Notes: generated by a model not told the origin, from the sequence alone. A DNA stretch of 48,865 nucleotides from JAPXSY01 sp034003585 (GCA_034003585.1 JAVEYH010000011.1:1-48865), one strand, 5' to 3'; counted from the stretch's first letter, positions 1 to 8,250 are shown. Numbers and translations: made by a program.

Positions 1-2
1 AC

Positions 3-671
3 CAGGAAGCAAAAAACGAGACGAAAGAATTGTTTGATAAGGATGACGTTTTCGCAACCCCCAAGCCCGAGCGCCTGATTCAGCGCGTACTGCAGATCGC
101 GACCAATCCCGGCGACCTGGTGCTGGATTCGTTTCTGGGGTCGGGCACGACGGCGGCGGTGGCGCACAAGATGGGGCGCCGCTGGATCGGGATCGAGATG
201 GGCGCGCACGCGGAGACGCACTGCGCCCCGCGCCTGAAAAAAGTGGTCGAGGGCGAGCCCGGCGGGATTTCCAAGGCCGTCGGCTGGCAGGGCGGCGGCG
301 GGTTCCGTTTCTTCCGGCTCGGTGAGGCGGTCTTCGACGCCTACGGCGCGATCAACCCGGAGGTGACCTTCGAGGCGCTGGCCGCCCACGTCTGGTTTTC
401 CGAGACCGGCACGCCCGCCCGCCGGGACGGCCGCAAGAGCCCGCTGCTGGGCGTCCACAACGGCACGGCCTATTACCTGCTTTACAACGGCATACTCGGC
501 GACCGGCGCACCGCAGGCGGCAATGTGCTCAATTCGGCCGTCTACGCCTCCTTGCCTCCATTCGACGGCCCCAAGGTGATTTACGGCGAGTGGTGTCCGT
601 GGGGCGCGGAGCGGCTCAAGCGCGAACGGGTGGCCTTCAAGCAGACGCCGTACGACGTGCGGGTGAGGTAG
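3..671 (+). CDS. Site-specific DNA methyltransferase (type III Mod-like), 3' part only
   Basis: The frame is open to the left edge, so this is the C-terminal ~222 residues of a longer protein. The TTG at 30 is in frame but is internal, not a start. The S-adenosylmethionine-binding motif I (DSFLGSGTTA, bases 126-155) follows a KPERLIQR segment and precedes RRWIGIE. That order, with motif I near the C-terminal half, is typical of beta-class N6-adenine/N4-cytosine methyltransferases such as type III Mod; the DPPY catalytic motif would lie upstream of the window. The C-terminal ~130 residues should form the tail or target-recognition part. A Fic gene follows after 22 bp and a Res-like helicase-nuclease after that, which supports a restriction-modification role. 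Certain as a methyltransferase fragment; the type III assignment rests on context. Confidence 0.85.
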   Translation, partial: QEAKNETKELFDKDDVFATPKPERLIQRVLQIATNPGDLVLDSFLGSGTTAAVAHKMGRRWIGIEMGAHAETHCAPRLKKVVEGEPGGISKAVGWQGGGGFRFFRLGEAVFDAYGAINPEVTFEALAAHVWFSETGTPARRDGRKSPLLGVHNGTAYYLLYNGILGDRRTAGGNVLNSAVYASLPPFDGPKVIYGEWCPWGAERLKRERVAFKQTPYDVRVR

Positions 672-693
672 CAAGCGAACAGGAGGCTCTGAA

Positions 694-1812
694 ATGGCGG
701 TTCAATATCATCTCGACAAATTTCCTCCGCGAAAATTGGAGTGGGAGCGCCTGATCCCTCTGATAGGGCCGGCGAACGCCGCCCTGGCGCGGTATGACGG
801 TACGCTCCTGGCCATACCGAATGCCGCCGTACTGCTTTCGCCGCTGATGACGCAGGAAGCGGTGCTCTCTTCCCGCATCGAGGGCACCCAGGCGACCATG
901 GGCGAGGTCTTGGAGTTCGAGGCCGCGGGAGAAAAAGCCAGCACGCTGAGCGAACAGAGGAAGGGCGACATCGTTGAAGTCCTCAACTATCGGAAGGCGA
1001 TGCGTAGAGCCCAAGAGTTGCTACAAACGTTGCCGCTTTGCCAGCGCGTGGTGTGCGAAGGCCATCAGGTACTTTTGGATGGTGTCCGCGGCCAGAACAA
1101 AGCTCCCGGCGCATACCGCAGGATTCCCAACTGGATCGGGCCTCAGGGGTGCCCGATAGAAGAGGCGCGGTATGTCCCGATTTCCGCCGAGAGATTGCCG
1201 GATGCGATGGGGGAATGGGAGAAGTTTATTCATGCGGACGCGCCTGACAAACTGGTGCAGCTTGCTATCCTGCACGCGGAGTTCGAGGCGCTGCATCCCT
1301 TCCTGGACGGGAACGGCCGGTTGGGGCGTATGCTCGTACCGCTCTTTATGGCCTATAAAGGCTTGCTCAGGGAGCCCATGTTCTATATCAGCGCGTTCTT
1401 TGAAAGGAATCGGGAGGAGTACTACGAGCGGCTGTTGGCGGTATCGGAGCACGATGCTTGGACCGACTGGATCGCGTTCTTCTTAAAGGCTGTTCTCGAA
1501 CAGGCTTTGGAGAACCAAAACAAGGCAAATGCGATCGTGGCTCTCTACATGCGCTATAAAGGTCAGTTTTCGGAATTGACCCGTTCCCTCTACAGCATCA
1601 ACGCGCTGGATTTCATTTTCAAGCAGCCGATTTTCAAGTCGACGGACTTCGTGGCCAACTCGGGAATCCCCAGACCGACCGCGATGCGGATATCCAAGTT
1701 GTTGCGGGACAAAGGGATATTGTTGAGTTTGCAGGTTGGGAAGGGGCGGCGGGAAGGGGTTTACGCCTGTCGGGAACTCCTGAATATCGCCGAAGGGATG
1801 GATGTGCTTTGA
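694..1812 (+). CDS. Fic family protein (predicted AMP transferase)
   Basis: The protein has 372 residues. The Fic active-site signature HPFLDGNGR is at residues 201-209: His201 is the predicted catalytic base and the Asp-Gly-Asn-Gly-Arg part binds Mg-ATP phosphates. An inhibitory-helix motif of the S-x-x-x-E-G form lies N-terminal at residues 59-64 (Glu63), so this is a self-inhibited class II Fic protein. The C-terminal ~90 residues resemble a winged-helix DNA-binding segment, as in many Fic proteins of this architecture. Fic enzymes usually transfer AMP from ATP to a protein side chain; the target here is unknown. A good AGGAGG site lies 7-8 nt before the ATG and the gap to the methyltransferase is only 22 bp, so the two are probably co-transcribed. 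Its position between modification and restriction genes suggests a link to that system. Confidence 0.93.
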   Translation: MAVQYHLDKFPPRKLEWERLIPLIGPANAALARYDGTLLAIPNAAVLLSPLMTQEAVLSSRIEGTQATMGEVLEFEAAGEKASTLSEQRKGDIVEVLNYRKAMRRAQELLQTLPLCQRVVCEGHQVLLDGVRGQNKAPGAYRRIPNWIGPQGCPIEEARYVPISAERLPDAMGEWEKFIHADAPDKLVQLAILHAEFEALHPFLDGNGRLGRMLVPLFMAYKGLLREPMFYISAFFERNREEYYERLLAVSEHDAWTDWIAFFLKAVLEQALENQNKANAIVALYMRYKGQFSELTRSLYSINALDFIFKQPIFKSTDFVANSGIPRPTAMRISKLLRDKGILLSLQVGKGRREGVYACRELLNIAEGMDVL

Positions 1813-1842
1813 ATCTCACCTGTTCGACACAAGCGCTTTAGA

Positions 1843-1868
1843 GTCTCACAAAACGGCTTTTGTGAGAC
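1843..1868. promoter_or_regulatory. Perfect inverted repeat (11-bp arms, 4-base loop) behind fic
   Basis: The arms gtctcacaaaa and ttttgtgagac flank a cggc loop, 30 bp after the fic stop codon. There is no T-run after the right arm, so an operator or RNA hairpin is more likely than a classical intrinsic terminator. Confidence 0.6.
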
Positions 1869-1905
1869 GCAAACGGATTTGAGGTGAAAAAGTGAGACGC
1901 AAACG
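1862..1905 (+). repeat. Two direct copies of GTGAGACGCAAACG, 30 bp apart
   Basis: Identical 14-mers start at 1862 and 1892. The 30-bp period is about three helical turns, which suits a protein binding one face of the DNA. The core GTGAGAC also occurs inverted at 1843-1849 as the left arm of the palindrome. Probably a control region for the downstream res gene; inference only. Confidence 0.6.
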
Positions 1906-1921
1906 CTCCCATAGAAAAAAT

Positions 1922-1948
1922 CAACCGGTAACAAGTTGTAACCGGTTG
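1922..1948. promoter_or_regulatory. Near-perfect 27-bp palindrome upstream of res
   Basis: Outer arms caaccggt (1922-1929) and accggttg (1941-1948) are exact complements. The inner acaa/ttgt pair also matches, leaving one mismatched pair and a central G. It ends 59 bp before the res start codon, a suitable place for a repressor or controller site. Confidence 0.55.
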
Positions 1949-2007
1949 GAAGTCGGCCCGTGACCCGGTCCCTGCGTTCTCTGCGGCTAATCAAAAGGCC
2001 TTGTTTT

Positions 2008-4632
2008 ATGGAACTGAAGGACTTTCAGAAAGAATCGCTGGCGAAACTCGATACGTTTCTCCGCGCGGCCCGCGCGGGGACGCTGGCCGGCGCGTTCGAA
2101 CAGGTGGCCAAGCCCGACCGGCCCGACCTTTTCCGGCCCTACCGTCCGCTCACCGACGCCACGGCCGAAGCGCCGTTCGTCTGCCTGCGGCTGCCGACCG
2201 GCGGCGGCAAGACCATCCTCGCGACCCATGCGGTCAAGACCGCCGCCGAAGCCTGGCTATGCACCGACTCGCCGCTGGTCCTGTGGCTCGTGCCGACCAG
2301 CATGATCCGCGACCAGACCCTCGACGCGCTGCAGGATGCGAAACATCCTTACAGGCAGGCGCTGGACGACGCCTACAAGGGCCGTGTGCGCGTGCTCGCC
2401 CTGTCGGACTTCGCGCAGTTGCGGCCGCAGGACCTGGTCTCGCGCGCCAACATCCTCATCGGCACGCTGGCCACGGCGCGCGTGGACAAGACCGAGAGCC
2501 GCAGGGTGTACGACCACAACGAAGACCTGGAACCGTTCTTCGCGCGCGGCGTGCCGGACGGGGTTGAGCTGGAGCGCGCCCCGGAAAGCGGCAAGGTGAA
2601 GTACTCCTTCATCAATCTGCTTTCGCTGGTGCGCCCCCTGGTCATCGTGGACGAGGCCCACAACAACAAGTCGCCTCTCAGCCTGGAGGTTATGAACCGC
2701 ATCCGGCCCTCGTGCGTGGTCGAGTTCACAGCGACCCCGGCGGCGGAGAGCAACATCCTGCATCACGTCGCCGCCTCCACGCTCCAGAAGGAGCAGATGA
2801 TCAAGATGCCGATCGAGCTTACCCAGCACGACAACTGGCAGTTGGCGCTCCATGCGGCGGTGCAGGAGCAGGCGCGGCTGAAGGCGTTCGCCGATGCCGA
2901 AAAGGAATACCTGCGGCCGATCGTCCTCATTCAGGCGGAGAATAAGGACAAGGATGTCAGCGTCGATGTGGTCCGCGAGTACCTGCTCTCGCAAGAGAAT
3001 ATCCCCGAGGCGCAGATCGCCGTAGCGACCGGCGAGCGGCGCGAGTTGGACGAGGTCAACCTGTTCGATTCCGCCTGTCCCGTCCGTTTCGTGATTACCG
3101 TCCAAGCGCTCAAAGAGGGGTGGGACTGTTCCTTTGCCTACATCTTCTGCTCGCTGGCAACGGTGCACTCGACCAAAGACGTGGAACAGCTCTTGGGCCG
3201 CGTGTTGAGGATGCCCTATGCGTGTTGCCGTCAGGCGGAGGAACTCAACCGGGCTTATGCGCACGTCTCCAGCGCCAGTTGGCCCGATGCCATCGTCAAG
3301 TTAAAGGACCGGCTGGTCAGCATGGGTTTTGACGAGACCGAGGCCGAGCGCGCGATCCGCGAGCAGATCGCGGCGGAGAGCGAACGCTCCCTGAAGCTCG
3401 ATTATGCGACCGCGACAAACGGGTTGCCGCTGTTCGAGGCGCGCGTCGTTGTCAAGGAACCTCCCGCGTTAAGCCACCTCGACGCGGTGGAGCGCGACTA
3501 CGTGACGGTCCGCCCGACCGCCGACGGCCACACCGAGATTGTGCTGAGCGCGCAGATTACCGATGCGGCTTTACACAAGGTGGAGCAGGCGCTGAAGCCC
3601 GCCGACCGGGCGAGCCTGCGCGAGCAGATGGCGATTCGGCGGCGGCAGGAACGCCGCCGCAACTGCCCGGCAGAAAAAGGCGCGTCCTTCTCTGTGCCGC
3701 AGCTCATGATCCGCCTCGACGGCGTCCTCTACCCCGTCGAAGAAGAACTGTATTTGCGCGAAGGTGTCCGGCTGGCCGACTTGCCCGTGGCGCTGGAAGC
3801 GGCGGATTTCGAGGCGGACGAGGGCGCGATGCGCTATCTCGTGGGCATCAACGACAACCGCATGTTCATCCGGACCTTGCGGCGCGACGAGGTGGACATG
3901 AACGGATTGGTGGCGACGTGGGATGAAACCGAATTCGTCCGGTTCCTCGCGCCGAGGCTCCGGCACAAGCATATCCCTCCGGCCGTCTTGAACGAGTATC
4001 TTCGCCGCGTCATCGCCGACCTCAAAGAGCGGCGCGGGCTTTCCTTGGGGGCGATTCAGTCAGCCGTCTTCCGGTTGGAGGACGTGTTGAGACGGAAAAT
4101 CGCGAAAGGCATCGAGCAGGCCAAGGACAAGGGTTTTCAAACGCTGCTGTTCTCAAAAACGTCCCAGCCCGAGGCCGGTTACGAGACCCCGTACGTATTT
4201 CCCAAGGCCGACGCCTACACGCCGCTCAGGTATTACAAAGGGAAGTATGACTTCCAGCGTCATTTTTACGCCGACGTGGCCGCGTTCGACAGTGGCGAGG
4301 AAGAGGAGTGCGCGTGGATACTCGACAATCTGCCGCAGGTCGAGCACTGGGTGCGCAACATCGCCAATGACGACCGCTCCTACCGCTTCCCGAAGGCCGG
4401 CGGGGATTTCTACCCCGATTTCGTCGCGCTCCTCAAGGACGGCCGGCGTCTGGTGGTGGAGTACAAAGGCGAAGGGTACAAGACGACCGACGACTCCAAG
4501 GAAAAGAATCTGGTCGCGCGACTCACGGCCAAAGCCAGCAAAGGGCAGTTGCTCTACGTAATGGCCGTCGCAGAAGACGACCTCGGCCGTTCGGTGGAGT
4601 CGCAGCTCAAAGCCGTGTTGGGGAAGGCATAA
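2008..4632 (+). CDS. DEAD/DEAH helicase with C-terminal PD-(D/E)xK nuclease (type III Res-like)
   Basis: The protein has 874 residues from the ATG at 2008; an upstream in-frame start at 1960 adds 16 residues that do not look conserved. No strong ribosome site precedes either. Superfamily 2 motifs are in order: Walker A LPTGGGKT (Lys68), DEAH box 215-218, FTATP, and a helicase C-terminal segment ending in EQLLGRVLRMPYA. Near the end, YPDF (Asp804) followed by VVEYKG (Glu818, Lys820) forms a PD-(D/E)xK nuclease site. This is the architecture of ATP-dependent restriction subunits of the type III/Res family, and the nearby methyltransferase fits as partner. The frame stays open for 29 codons after the stop. 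How the Fic protein fits the complex is unknown. Confidence 0.9.
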   Translation: MELKDFQKESLAKLDTFLRAARAGTLAGAFEQVAKPDRPDLFRPYRPLTDATAEAPFVCLRLPTGGGKTILATHAVKTAAEAWLCTDSPLVLWLVPTSMIRDQTLDALQDAKHPYRQALDDAYKGRVRVLALSDFAQLRPQDLVSRANILIGTLATARVDKTESRRVYDHNEDLEPFFARGVPDGVELERAPESGKVKYSFINLLSLVRPLVIVDEAHNNKSPLSLEVMNRIRPSCVVEFTATPAAESNILHHVAASTLQKEQMIKMPIELTQHDNWQLALHAAVQEQARLKAFADAEKEYLRPIVLIQAENKDKDVSVDVVREYLLSQENIPEAQIAVATGERRELDEVNLFDSACPVRFVITVQALKEGWDCSFAYIFCSLATVHSTKDVEQLLGRVLRMPYACCRQAEELNRAYAHVSSASWPDAIVKLKDRLVSMGFDETEAERAIREQIAAESERSLKLDYATATNGLPLFEARVVVKEPPALSHLDAVERDYVTVRPTADGHTEIVLSAQITDAALHKVEQALKPADRASLREQMAIRRRQERRRNCPAEKGASFSVPQLMIRLDGVLYPVEEELYLREGVRLADLPVALEAADFEADEGAMRYLVGINDNRMFIRTLRRDEVDMNGLVATWDETEFVRFLAPRLRHKHIPPAVLNEYLRRVIADLKERRGLSLGAIQSAVFRLEDVLRRKIAKGIEQAKDKGFQTLLFSKTSQPEAGYETPYVFPKADAYTPLRYYKGKYDFQRHFYADVAAFDSGEEEECAWILDNLPQVEHWVRNIANDDRSYRFPKAGGDFYPDFVALLKDGRRLVVEYKGEGYKTTDDSKEKNLVARLTAKASKGQLLYVMAVAEDDLGRSVESQLKAVLGKA

Positions 4633-4722
4633 GAGAAGGCCGCGGAAGAGGTCAACAATGCGATTAAAGAACTCAATCGCTCGATGGATAAGGCTAACAA
4701 AGAAATGCACCGTTCCCTGTAG
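4633..4722 (+). other. In-frame open stretch after the res stop codon (29 codons)
   Basis: Directly behind the TAA at 4630-4632 the same frame stays open to a TAG at 4720-4722. It encodes a highly charged, probably helical segment (it begins EKAAEEVNNAIKELN). It could be a former C-terminal tail cut off by a recent stop mutation, a readthrough extension, or debris of another gene. No separate start codon with a ribosome site is visible. Confidence 0.4.
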
Positions 4723-4855
4723 AACTTCGTTCAACCCCGACATCCCCGTCCGCGTCGAAGCCTGCGACATCCCCGCCTCCGGAACCCTCGACTTCTCCGA
4801 CCCCGCGTCCGCCTCCCGCCCAGCCCGCTTCTACCGCCTCGCCTTCCCCCAATAA
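4721..4855 (+). pseudogene. 3' remnant of a secreted-protein gene
   Basis: This frame encodes about 44 residues ending GTLDFSDPASASRPARFYRL plus four more. A tail of the form 'DFxDP...RFYRL' is familiar to me from the extreme C-termini of large secreted proteins in Verrucomicrobiota-type genomes. No upstream body of such a protein is present in this frame, so it looks like the end of a deleted gene. The identification is by pattern memory only. Confidence 0.4.
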
Positions 4856-4863
4856 ACTTCTGT

Positions 4864-4892
4864 GTTCGACATTCGACGTTGGGCGTTCAGCG
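4864..4892. repeat. Period-7 micro-array, GTTGAAC-like units
   Basis: Four consecutive heptamers (GTTCGAC, ATTCGAC, GTTGGGC, GTTCAGC) lie between the 3' end of the res region and the 3' end of pheS. The same unit type recurs at 40079-40120, also at a convergent gene junction. Confidence 0.6.
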
Positions 4893-4902
4893 TTTTTCCC
4901 TC

Positions 4903-5940
4903 TCACGCCAGCTGGCTGAGGAAACGGGTGTCGTTCTCGTACAGCCAGCGGATGTCGGGTATGCCGTATTTGACCATCGCGATGCGTTCGACGCCGAACC
5001 CGAAGGCGTAGCCGCAGACCGCGGCGGGGTCGTACGCCCGGTCGCCGCGCGCCCGGTTGACGTGCCCGTACACGCGCGGATCCACCATGCCCGCGCCGGC
5101 GATTTCGATCCAGCCGCTCATCTTGCAGACGCGGCAGCCCTTGCCGCCGCACACGTGGCACGAAAAATCCACTTCGACGCTCGGCTCGGTGAAGGGGAAG
5201 AAGTGCGGACGGAACCGCACGCCGGCCTTGGCCCCCATCATCTCGCGCGCGTAATAGGCCAGCGTGGACTTGAGGTCCGCGAGCGACACCGGCCTCGTGT
5301 CAACGTAGAGCCCCTCGATCTGATGGAAATTCGCGCTGTGCGTGGCGTCGGTCGTGTCGCGGCGGTAGGTGCGCCCCGGCGTGATGATGCGCACCGGCGG
5401 CGTGTGGCAAGTCATCATGCGGATCTGCACCGGCGAGGTCTGCGTGCGCAGCAGCCGGTCATCCGTCAGCCAGAAGGTGTCGGACGCGTCCATCGAGGGA
5501 TGGTGCGCGGGCGTGTTGAGCGCCGTGAAATTGTTGAAGCGCGTCTCGATGTCCGGCCCGTCCGCGACCGTGAAACCCAACCGCGCAAAGATCGCGGCCG
5601 TCTCCTCGATCACGCGCGAGACCGGATGTTTCGCCCCGGGAGCGGGCCAGCGTCCCGGCAGCGTGCAGTCGAAGGCCGCCTGTTCTTCCCGGGCTGTGAC
5701 GGTACCCGCCATGCGTCCGGCCAGCGCGTCCTCCAGCGCGGCGCGCCACGCCTGCACGCGCCTGCCGAACTCCGGCCGCTCGGCAGCCGGGACCTCCTTC
5801 ATCTGCCGGATGATCGCCGGCAACAATCCGTTGCGCCCCAGATACCGGACACGCGCCTTTTCCAGCGTGGCGGCATCCGCCGCGGAGGCCACTTCCGCCA
5901 GGGAGTCCGCCTGTTGAGAATCCAATTCCGCAAGAGTCAT
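4903..5940 (-). CDS. pheS: Phenylalanine--tRNA ligase alpha subunit
   Basis: The protein has 345 residues, normal for bacterial PheS (about 330-350). It has the N-terminal coiled-coil/tRNA-contacting region (about 1-90) followed by the class II aminoacyl-tRNA synthetase core: the HP-x-x-D...DTFWL segment, LLRTQTSPVQIRMM (motif 2 area), and GFGVERIAMVKYGIPDIR near the C-terminus (motif 3). It charges tRNA-Phe in the cytoplasm together with PheT. The beta subunit gene pheT, often adjacent in bacteria, is not downstream here: the gene converges on the debris behind res. The ATG at 5940 gives the expected N-terminus. Confidence 0.97.
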   Translation of the reverse strand: MTLAELDSQQADSLAEVASAADAATLEKARVRYLGRNGLLPAIIRQMKEVPAAERPEFGRRVQAWRAALEDALAGRMAGTVTAREEQAAFDCTLPGRWPAPGAKHPVSRVIEETAAIFARLGFTVADGPDIETRFNNFTALNTPAHHPSMDASDTFWLTDDRLLRTQTSPVQIRMMTCHTPPVRIITPGRTYRRDTTDATHSANFHQIEGLYVDTRPVSLADLKSTLAYYAREMMGAKAGVRFRPHFFPFTEPSVEVDFSCHVCGGKGCRVCKMSGWIEIAGAGMVDPRVYGHVNRARGDRAYDPAAVCGYAFGFGVERIAMVKYGIPDIRWLYENDTRFLSQLA

Positions 5941-6066
5941 ATGCCCTACACCTTCCTTGAGAACGCGTTGTCGTTTCCCGCGCCCCCCCCCGGGAAAGCA
6001 ACCGGAATCTTCGGCGCGTTTGGCGCTCCGCGTGGCGCAAAACGCGCGCTTCCGGAAGTCAGGCCT

Positions 6067-6546
6067 TCATCCGGCGGAGCAAACATCCGAACCGGAGGGG
6101 CCGTCTTCCGCCTCCCGCCCGGATGCCGCCTTCCCTCCGTTTGACGCCGGCAGGTCCCGCAGGTACACGCCGCGCGCCCAGGCCACCCCGGCCATCCCCA
6201 GACCGAACAGCAGGATCGGCAGGCCCGCCCGGCCGTACTCGTAGGTCGGATAGATCAGCAGATTCCACGCCGCCAACCAGAGGTAACCGGCCATCACGCA
6301 GAAACCCAACACCAGGTGCCATCGGGTCTCCCGTTGGATGAGCCGGCCGTAAGCCAGCACCAGCAGGGCCACCAGCGGCGCCGAAACCCACGAGACCGTG
6401 AGCGCGTGCGCCAGCACCGCCCTCACCAGTCCCAGCGCATGGAACCGCCGGAAAAAATTCGGAAAAAAATAAATCAGCACAAACAACTGCGGCGCCAGCA
6501 GCGTGACCAGCGCCAGATGAATCCCGAATGTCCGAATTCTCTTCAT
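6067..6546 (-). CDS. Small integral membrane protein of unknown function
   Basis: The protein has 159 residues with about four predicted membrane spans (roughly residues 8-28, 40-66, 76-99 and 107-126) and a charged, Gly/Ser-rich C-terminal tail of about 30 residues. A strong purine-rich site (GGGGAGGGG) directly precedes the ATG. I recognise no family. It is divergent from the oxidoreductase gene at 6810 and lies 126 bp upstream of pheS on the same strand, so weak co-transcription with pheS is possible. Confidence 0.7.
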   Translation of the reverse strand: MKRIRTFGIHLALVTLLAPQLFVLIYFFPNFFRRFHALGLVRAVLAHALTVSWVSAPLVALLVLAYGRLIQRETRWHLVLGFCVMAGYLWLAAWNLLIYPTYEYGRAGLPILLFGLGMAGVAWARGVYLRDLPASNGGKAASGREAEDGPSGSDVCSAG

Positions 6547-6809
6547 CGCCCCTCCCCTTTCCCATCATGCCCGCCGGCAGCGCCAAGCCCTGGTTCACGC
6601 AATCCGGACAACAGTATGCCACATCCCGGCCGCGATGCAACCGCGGGACTGGAACCCCTCCAGAAAACACGCGTACGATACCCGTTCCCGAGAGATAGGA
6701 TGCCCCGGGCGCACGTGCCCCTTTTTTACGCTTCCCTTTGCCGGAGCAACACTCTATGCTTGGCCGGAACCTATTTTACGGGTGATTGTCCAAGTGAAAG
6801 GAGCAGGAT

Positions 6810-7967
6810 ATGCGAATTCTGAAAATGGGGCAGGTCGGCGGCGGGATCGGCGCGTTTATCGGCGAGGTTCACCGGAAGGCGGCCCGGATGGATGGCGGGA
6901 TCGCGCTGACGGCGGGAGCCTTTGATGTCGTTCCGGAAAAGAGTCTGCGGCAGGGGAAAAACCTCGGCCTGGATCCCAAGCGCGTGTATTGCACCTACGA
7001 GGAGATGATCGCCGGGGAGAGCGCGCTGCCCCCCGGGGAGCGCATCGATTTCGTGTCGGTCTGCACCCCCAACCACACGCATTTCCCGATCGCCAGGGCC
7101 TGCCTCAAGGCGGGCTTCCACGTCATGTGCGAAAAGCCCATGACCCTCACGGTCGGCGAGGCCGAGGAGCTGGCGGCGCTCGTCAAGTCCAGCGGCCGGG
7201 TCTTCGGCCTGATGCACAACTACACGGCCTACCCGATGGTCAAACTGGCGCGCGACATGGTGAAGCAGGGCGATCTCGGCGCGTTGCGCAAGGTGGTGGT
7301 CCAGTATCCCCAGGGCTGGCTGTATCAGCTTCTCGAAAAGAGCGGCAACATGCAGGCCTCGTGGCGCACCAACCCCAAGACCTCGGGCGCGGCCGGCTCC
7401 ATGGGCGACATCGGCACGCACGCCGCCAATCTGGCCGAGTACATCACCGGCGTGAAGATCACGCGCGTGCTCTCGGATCTCACCGCCTTTGTCAAAGGCC
7501 GCAAACTGGATGACGACGGCAATGTGCTGCTCCGCTTCCAAAAGGGAGTCAAGGGCGTCCTGCACGCCAGCCAGATCTCGGTCGGCGAGGAGAACAACCT
7601 GGCCATCTGGATCTACGGCGAGAAGAAAGGCCTCTGGTGGCGGCAGGAGAACCCCAACGAACTCCATGTCCTCTGCCAGACCGCGCCCGAGGAGATCTGG
7701 CGCCGCGGCAACGGGTATGTCGCGGAGAAGAGCAAGGCGGCCGCGCGCGGCACCCGCATCCCGAGCGGCCATCCGGAAGGGTTTCTGGAGGCCTTCGCCA
7801 ACAATTACTGCAACTTCGCCGACACCATCCGCGCGAAGTCCGACAGGCGGAAGCCCTCGTCCGAAGAGGCGGACTTCCCGGGGGTCGAAGCCGGTGTGCG
7901 CGGCATGAAGTTCATCAACGCGGTGGTGACCTCCTCGAAAAAAGGCAACGTCTGGGTCGCGATCTGA
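6810..7967 (+). CDS. Gfo/Idh/MocA family oxidoreductase, cytoplasmic
   Basis: The protein has 385 residues. The N-terminal Rossmann fold has a Gly-rich GQVGGGIGAFIG loop, VSVCTPNHTHFP, and the family's conserved Glu-Lys-Pro at 108-110. The C-terminal domain has GDIGTHAAN (Asp200, His204), matching the usual catalytic Asp/His pair. These enzymes oxidise or reduce hydroxyl groups of sugars, inositols or related compounds with NAD(P). No signal peptide is seen, unlike the two paralogues at 41 and 45 kb. An AGGAG ribosome site lies 7 nt before the ATG. The gene stands alone and ends in a probable terminator. Substrate unknown. Confidence 0.93.
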   Translation: MRILKMGQVGGGIGAFIGEVHRKAARMDGGIALTAGAFDVVPEKSLRQGKNLGLDPKRVYCTYEEMIAGESALPPGERIDFVSVCTPNHTHFPIARACLKAGFHVMCEKPMTLTVGEAEELAALVKSSGRVFGLMHNYTAYPMVKLARDMVKQGDLGALRKVVVQYPQGWLYQLLEKSGNMQASWRTNPKTSGAAGSMGDIGTHAANLAEYITGVKITRVLSDLTAFVKGRKLDDDGNVLLRFQKGVKGVLHASQISVGEENNLAIWIYGEKKGLWWRQENPNELHVLCQTAPEEIWRRGNGYVAEKSKAAARGTRIPSGHPEGFLEAFANNYCNFADTIRAKSDRRKPSSEEADFPGVEAGVRGMKFINAVVTSSKKGNVWVAI

Positions 7968-7991
7968 CCCGCCCGTGTCCAGCCGTGACGC

Positions 7992-8026
7992 GCGGGGGCG
8001 GGCATGCCGCTGTCTGCCCCCGCTTT
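7992..8026 (+). terminator. Probable terminator behind the oxidoreductase gene
   Basis: Arms gcgggggc (7992-7999) and gcccccgc (8016-8023) are exact complements with a 16-base loop, followed by TTT. It sits 25 bp after the stop codon. The short T-run makes it a moderate call. Confidence 0.5.
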
Positions 8027-8055
8027 GTTCCCCTCACGTTTGGCGGAGTTTTCGC

Positions 8056-8250
8056 ATGCGGCGCGTTTCTCCCCCGCTTTCCCCGCTTGCCCTGGGCCTG
8101 GCGCTGACCGTGCCGTTCGCGACGGTACAGGCGCAGCGGCCGGCTGTCACGAACCACATCGCCGGTTACGGCGAAGCCGCGCGGCGCGCGTCACCCCCAA
8201 GGGATTTTTGCGATGAACCCGCAGGTCACGGGACGGATACACTCCATTGA
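8056..8250 (+). pseudogene. Signal-peptide-like stub overlapping the radical SAM gene
   Basis: From the ATG at 8056 the frame encodes 64 residues. It begins with two Arg, a hydrophobic stretch, and an Ala-x-Ala-like end (about residue 26), resembling a Sec signal peptide. A GGCGGAG site lies about 8 nt upstream. The rest shows no fold and overlaps the pflA start in another frame. It may be the 5' end of a lost secreted-protein gene, or chance. Confidence 0.25.

Noticed and set aside
1761..1994. Minus-strand frame with repeated VCVS segments in the fic-res spacer
   Set aside because: Its internal repeats only reflect the GTGAGACGCAAAC direct repeats; no ribosome site, and it overlaps the fic 3' end.
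6701..6727. GC-rich stretch followed by six T, possible terminator
   Set aside because: The arms around gcacgtgc do not pair cleanly outside the core, and no plus-strand gene ends just upstream.
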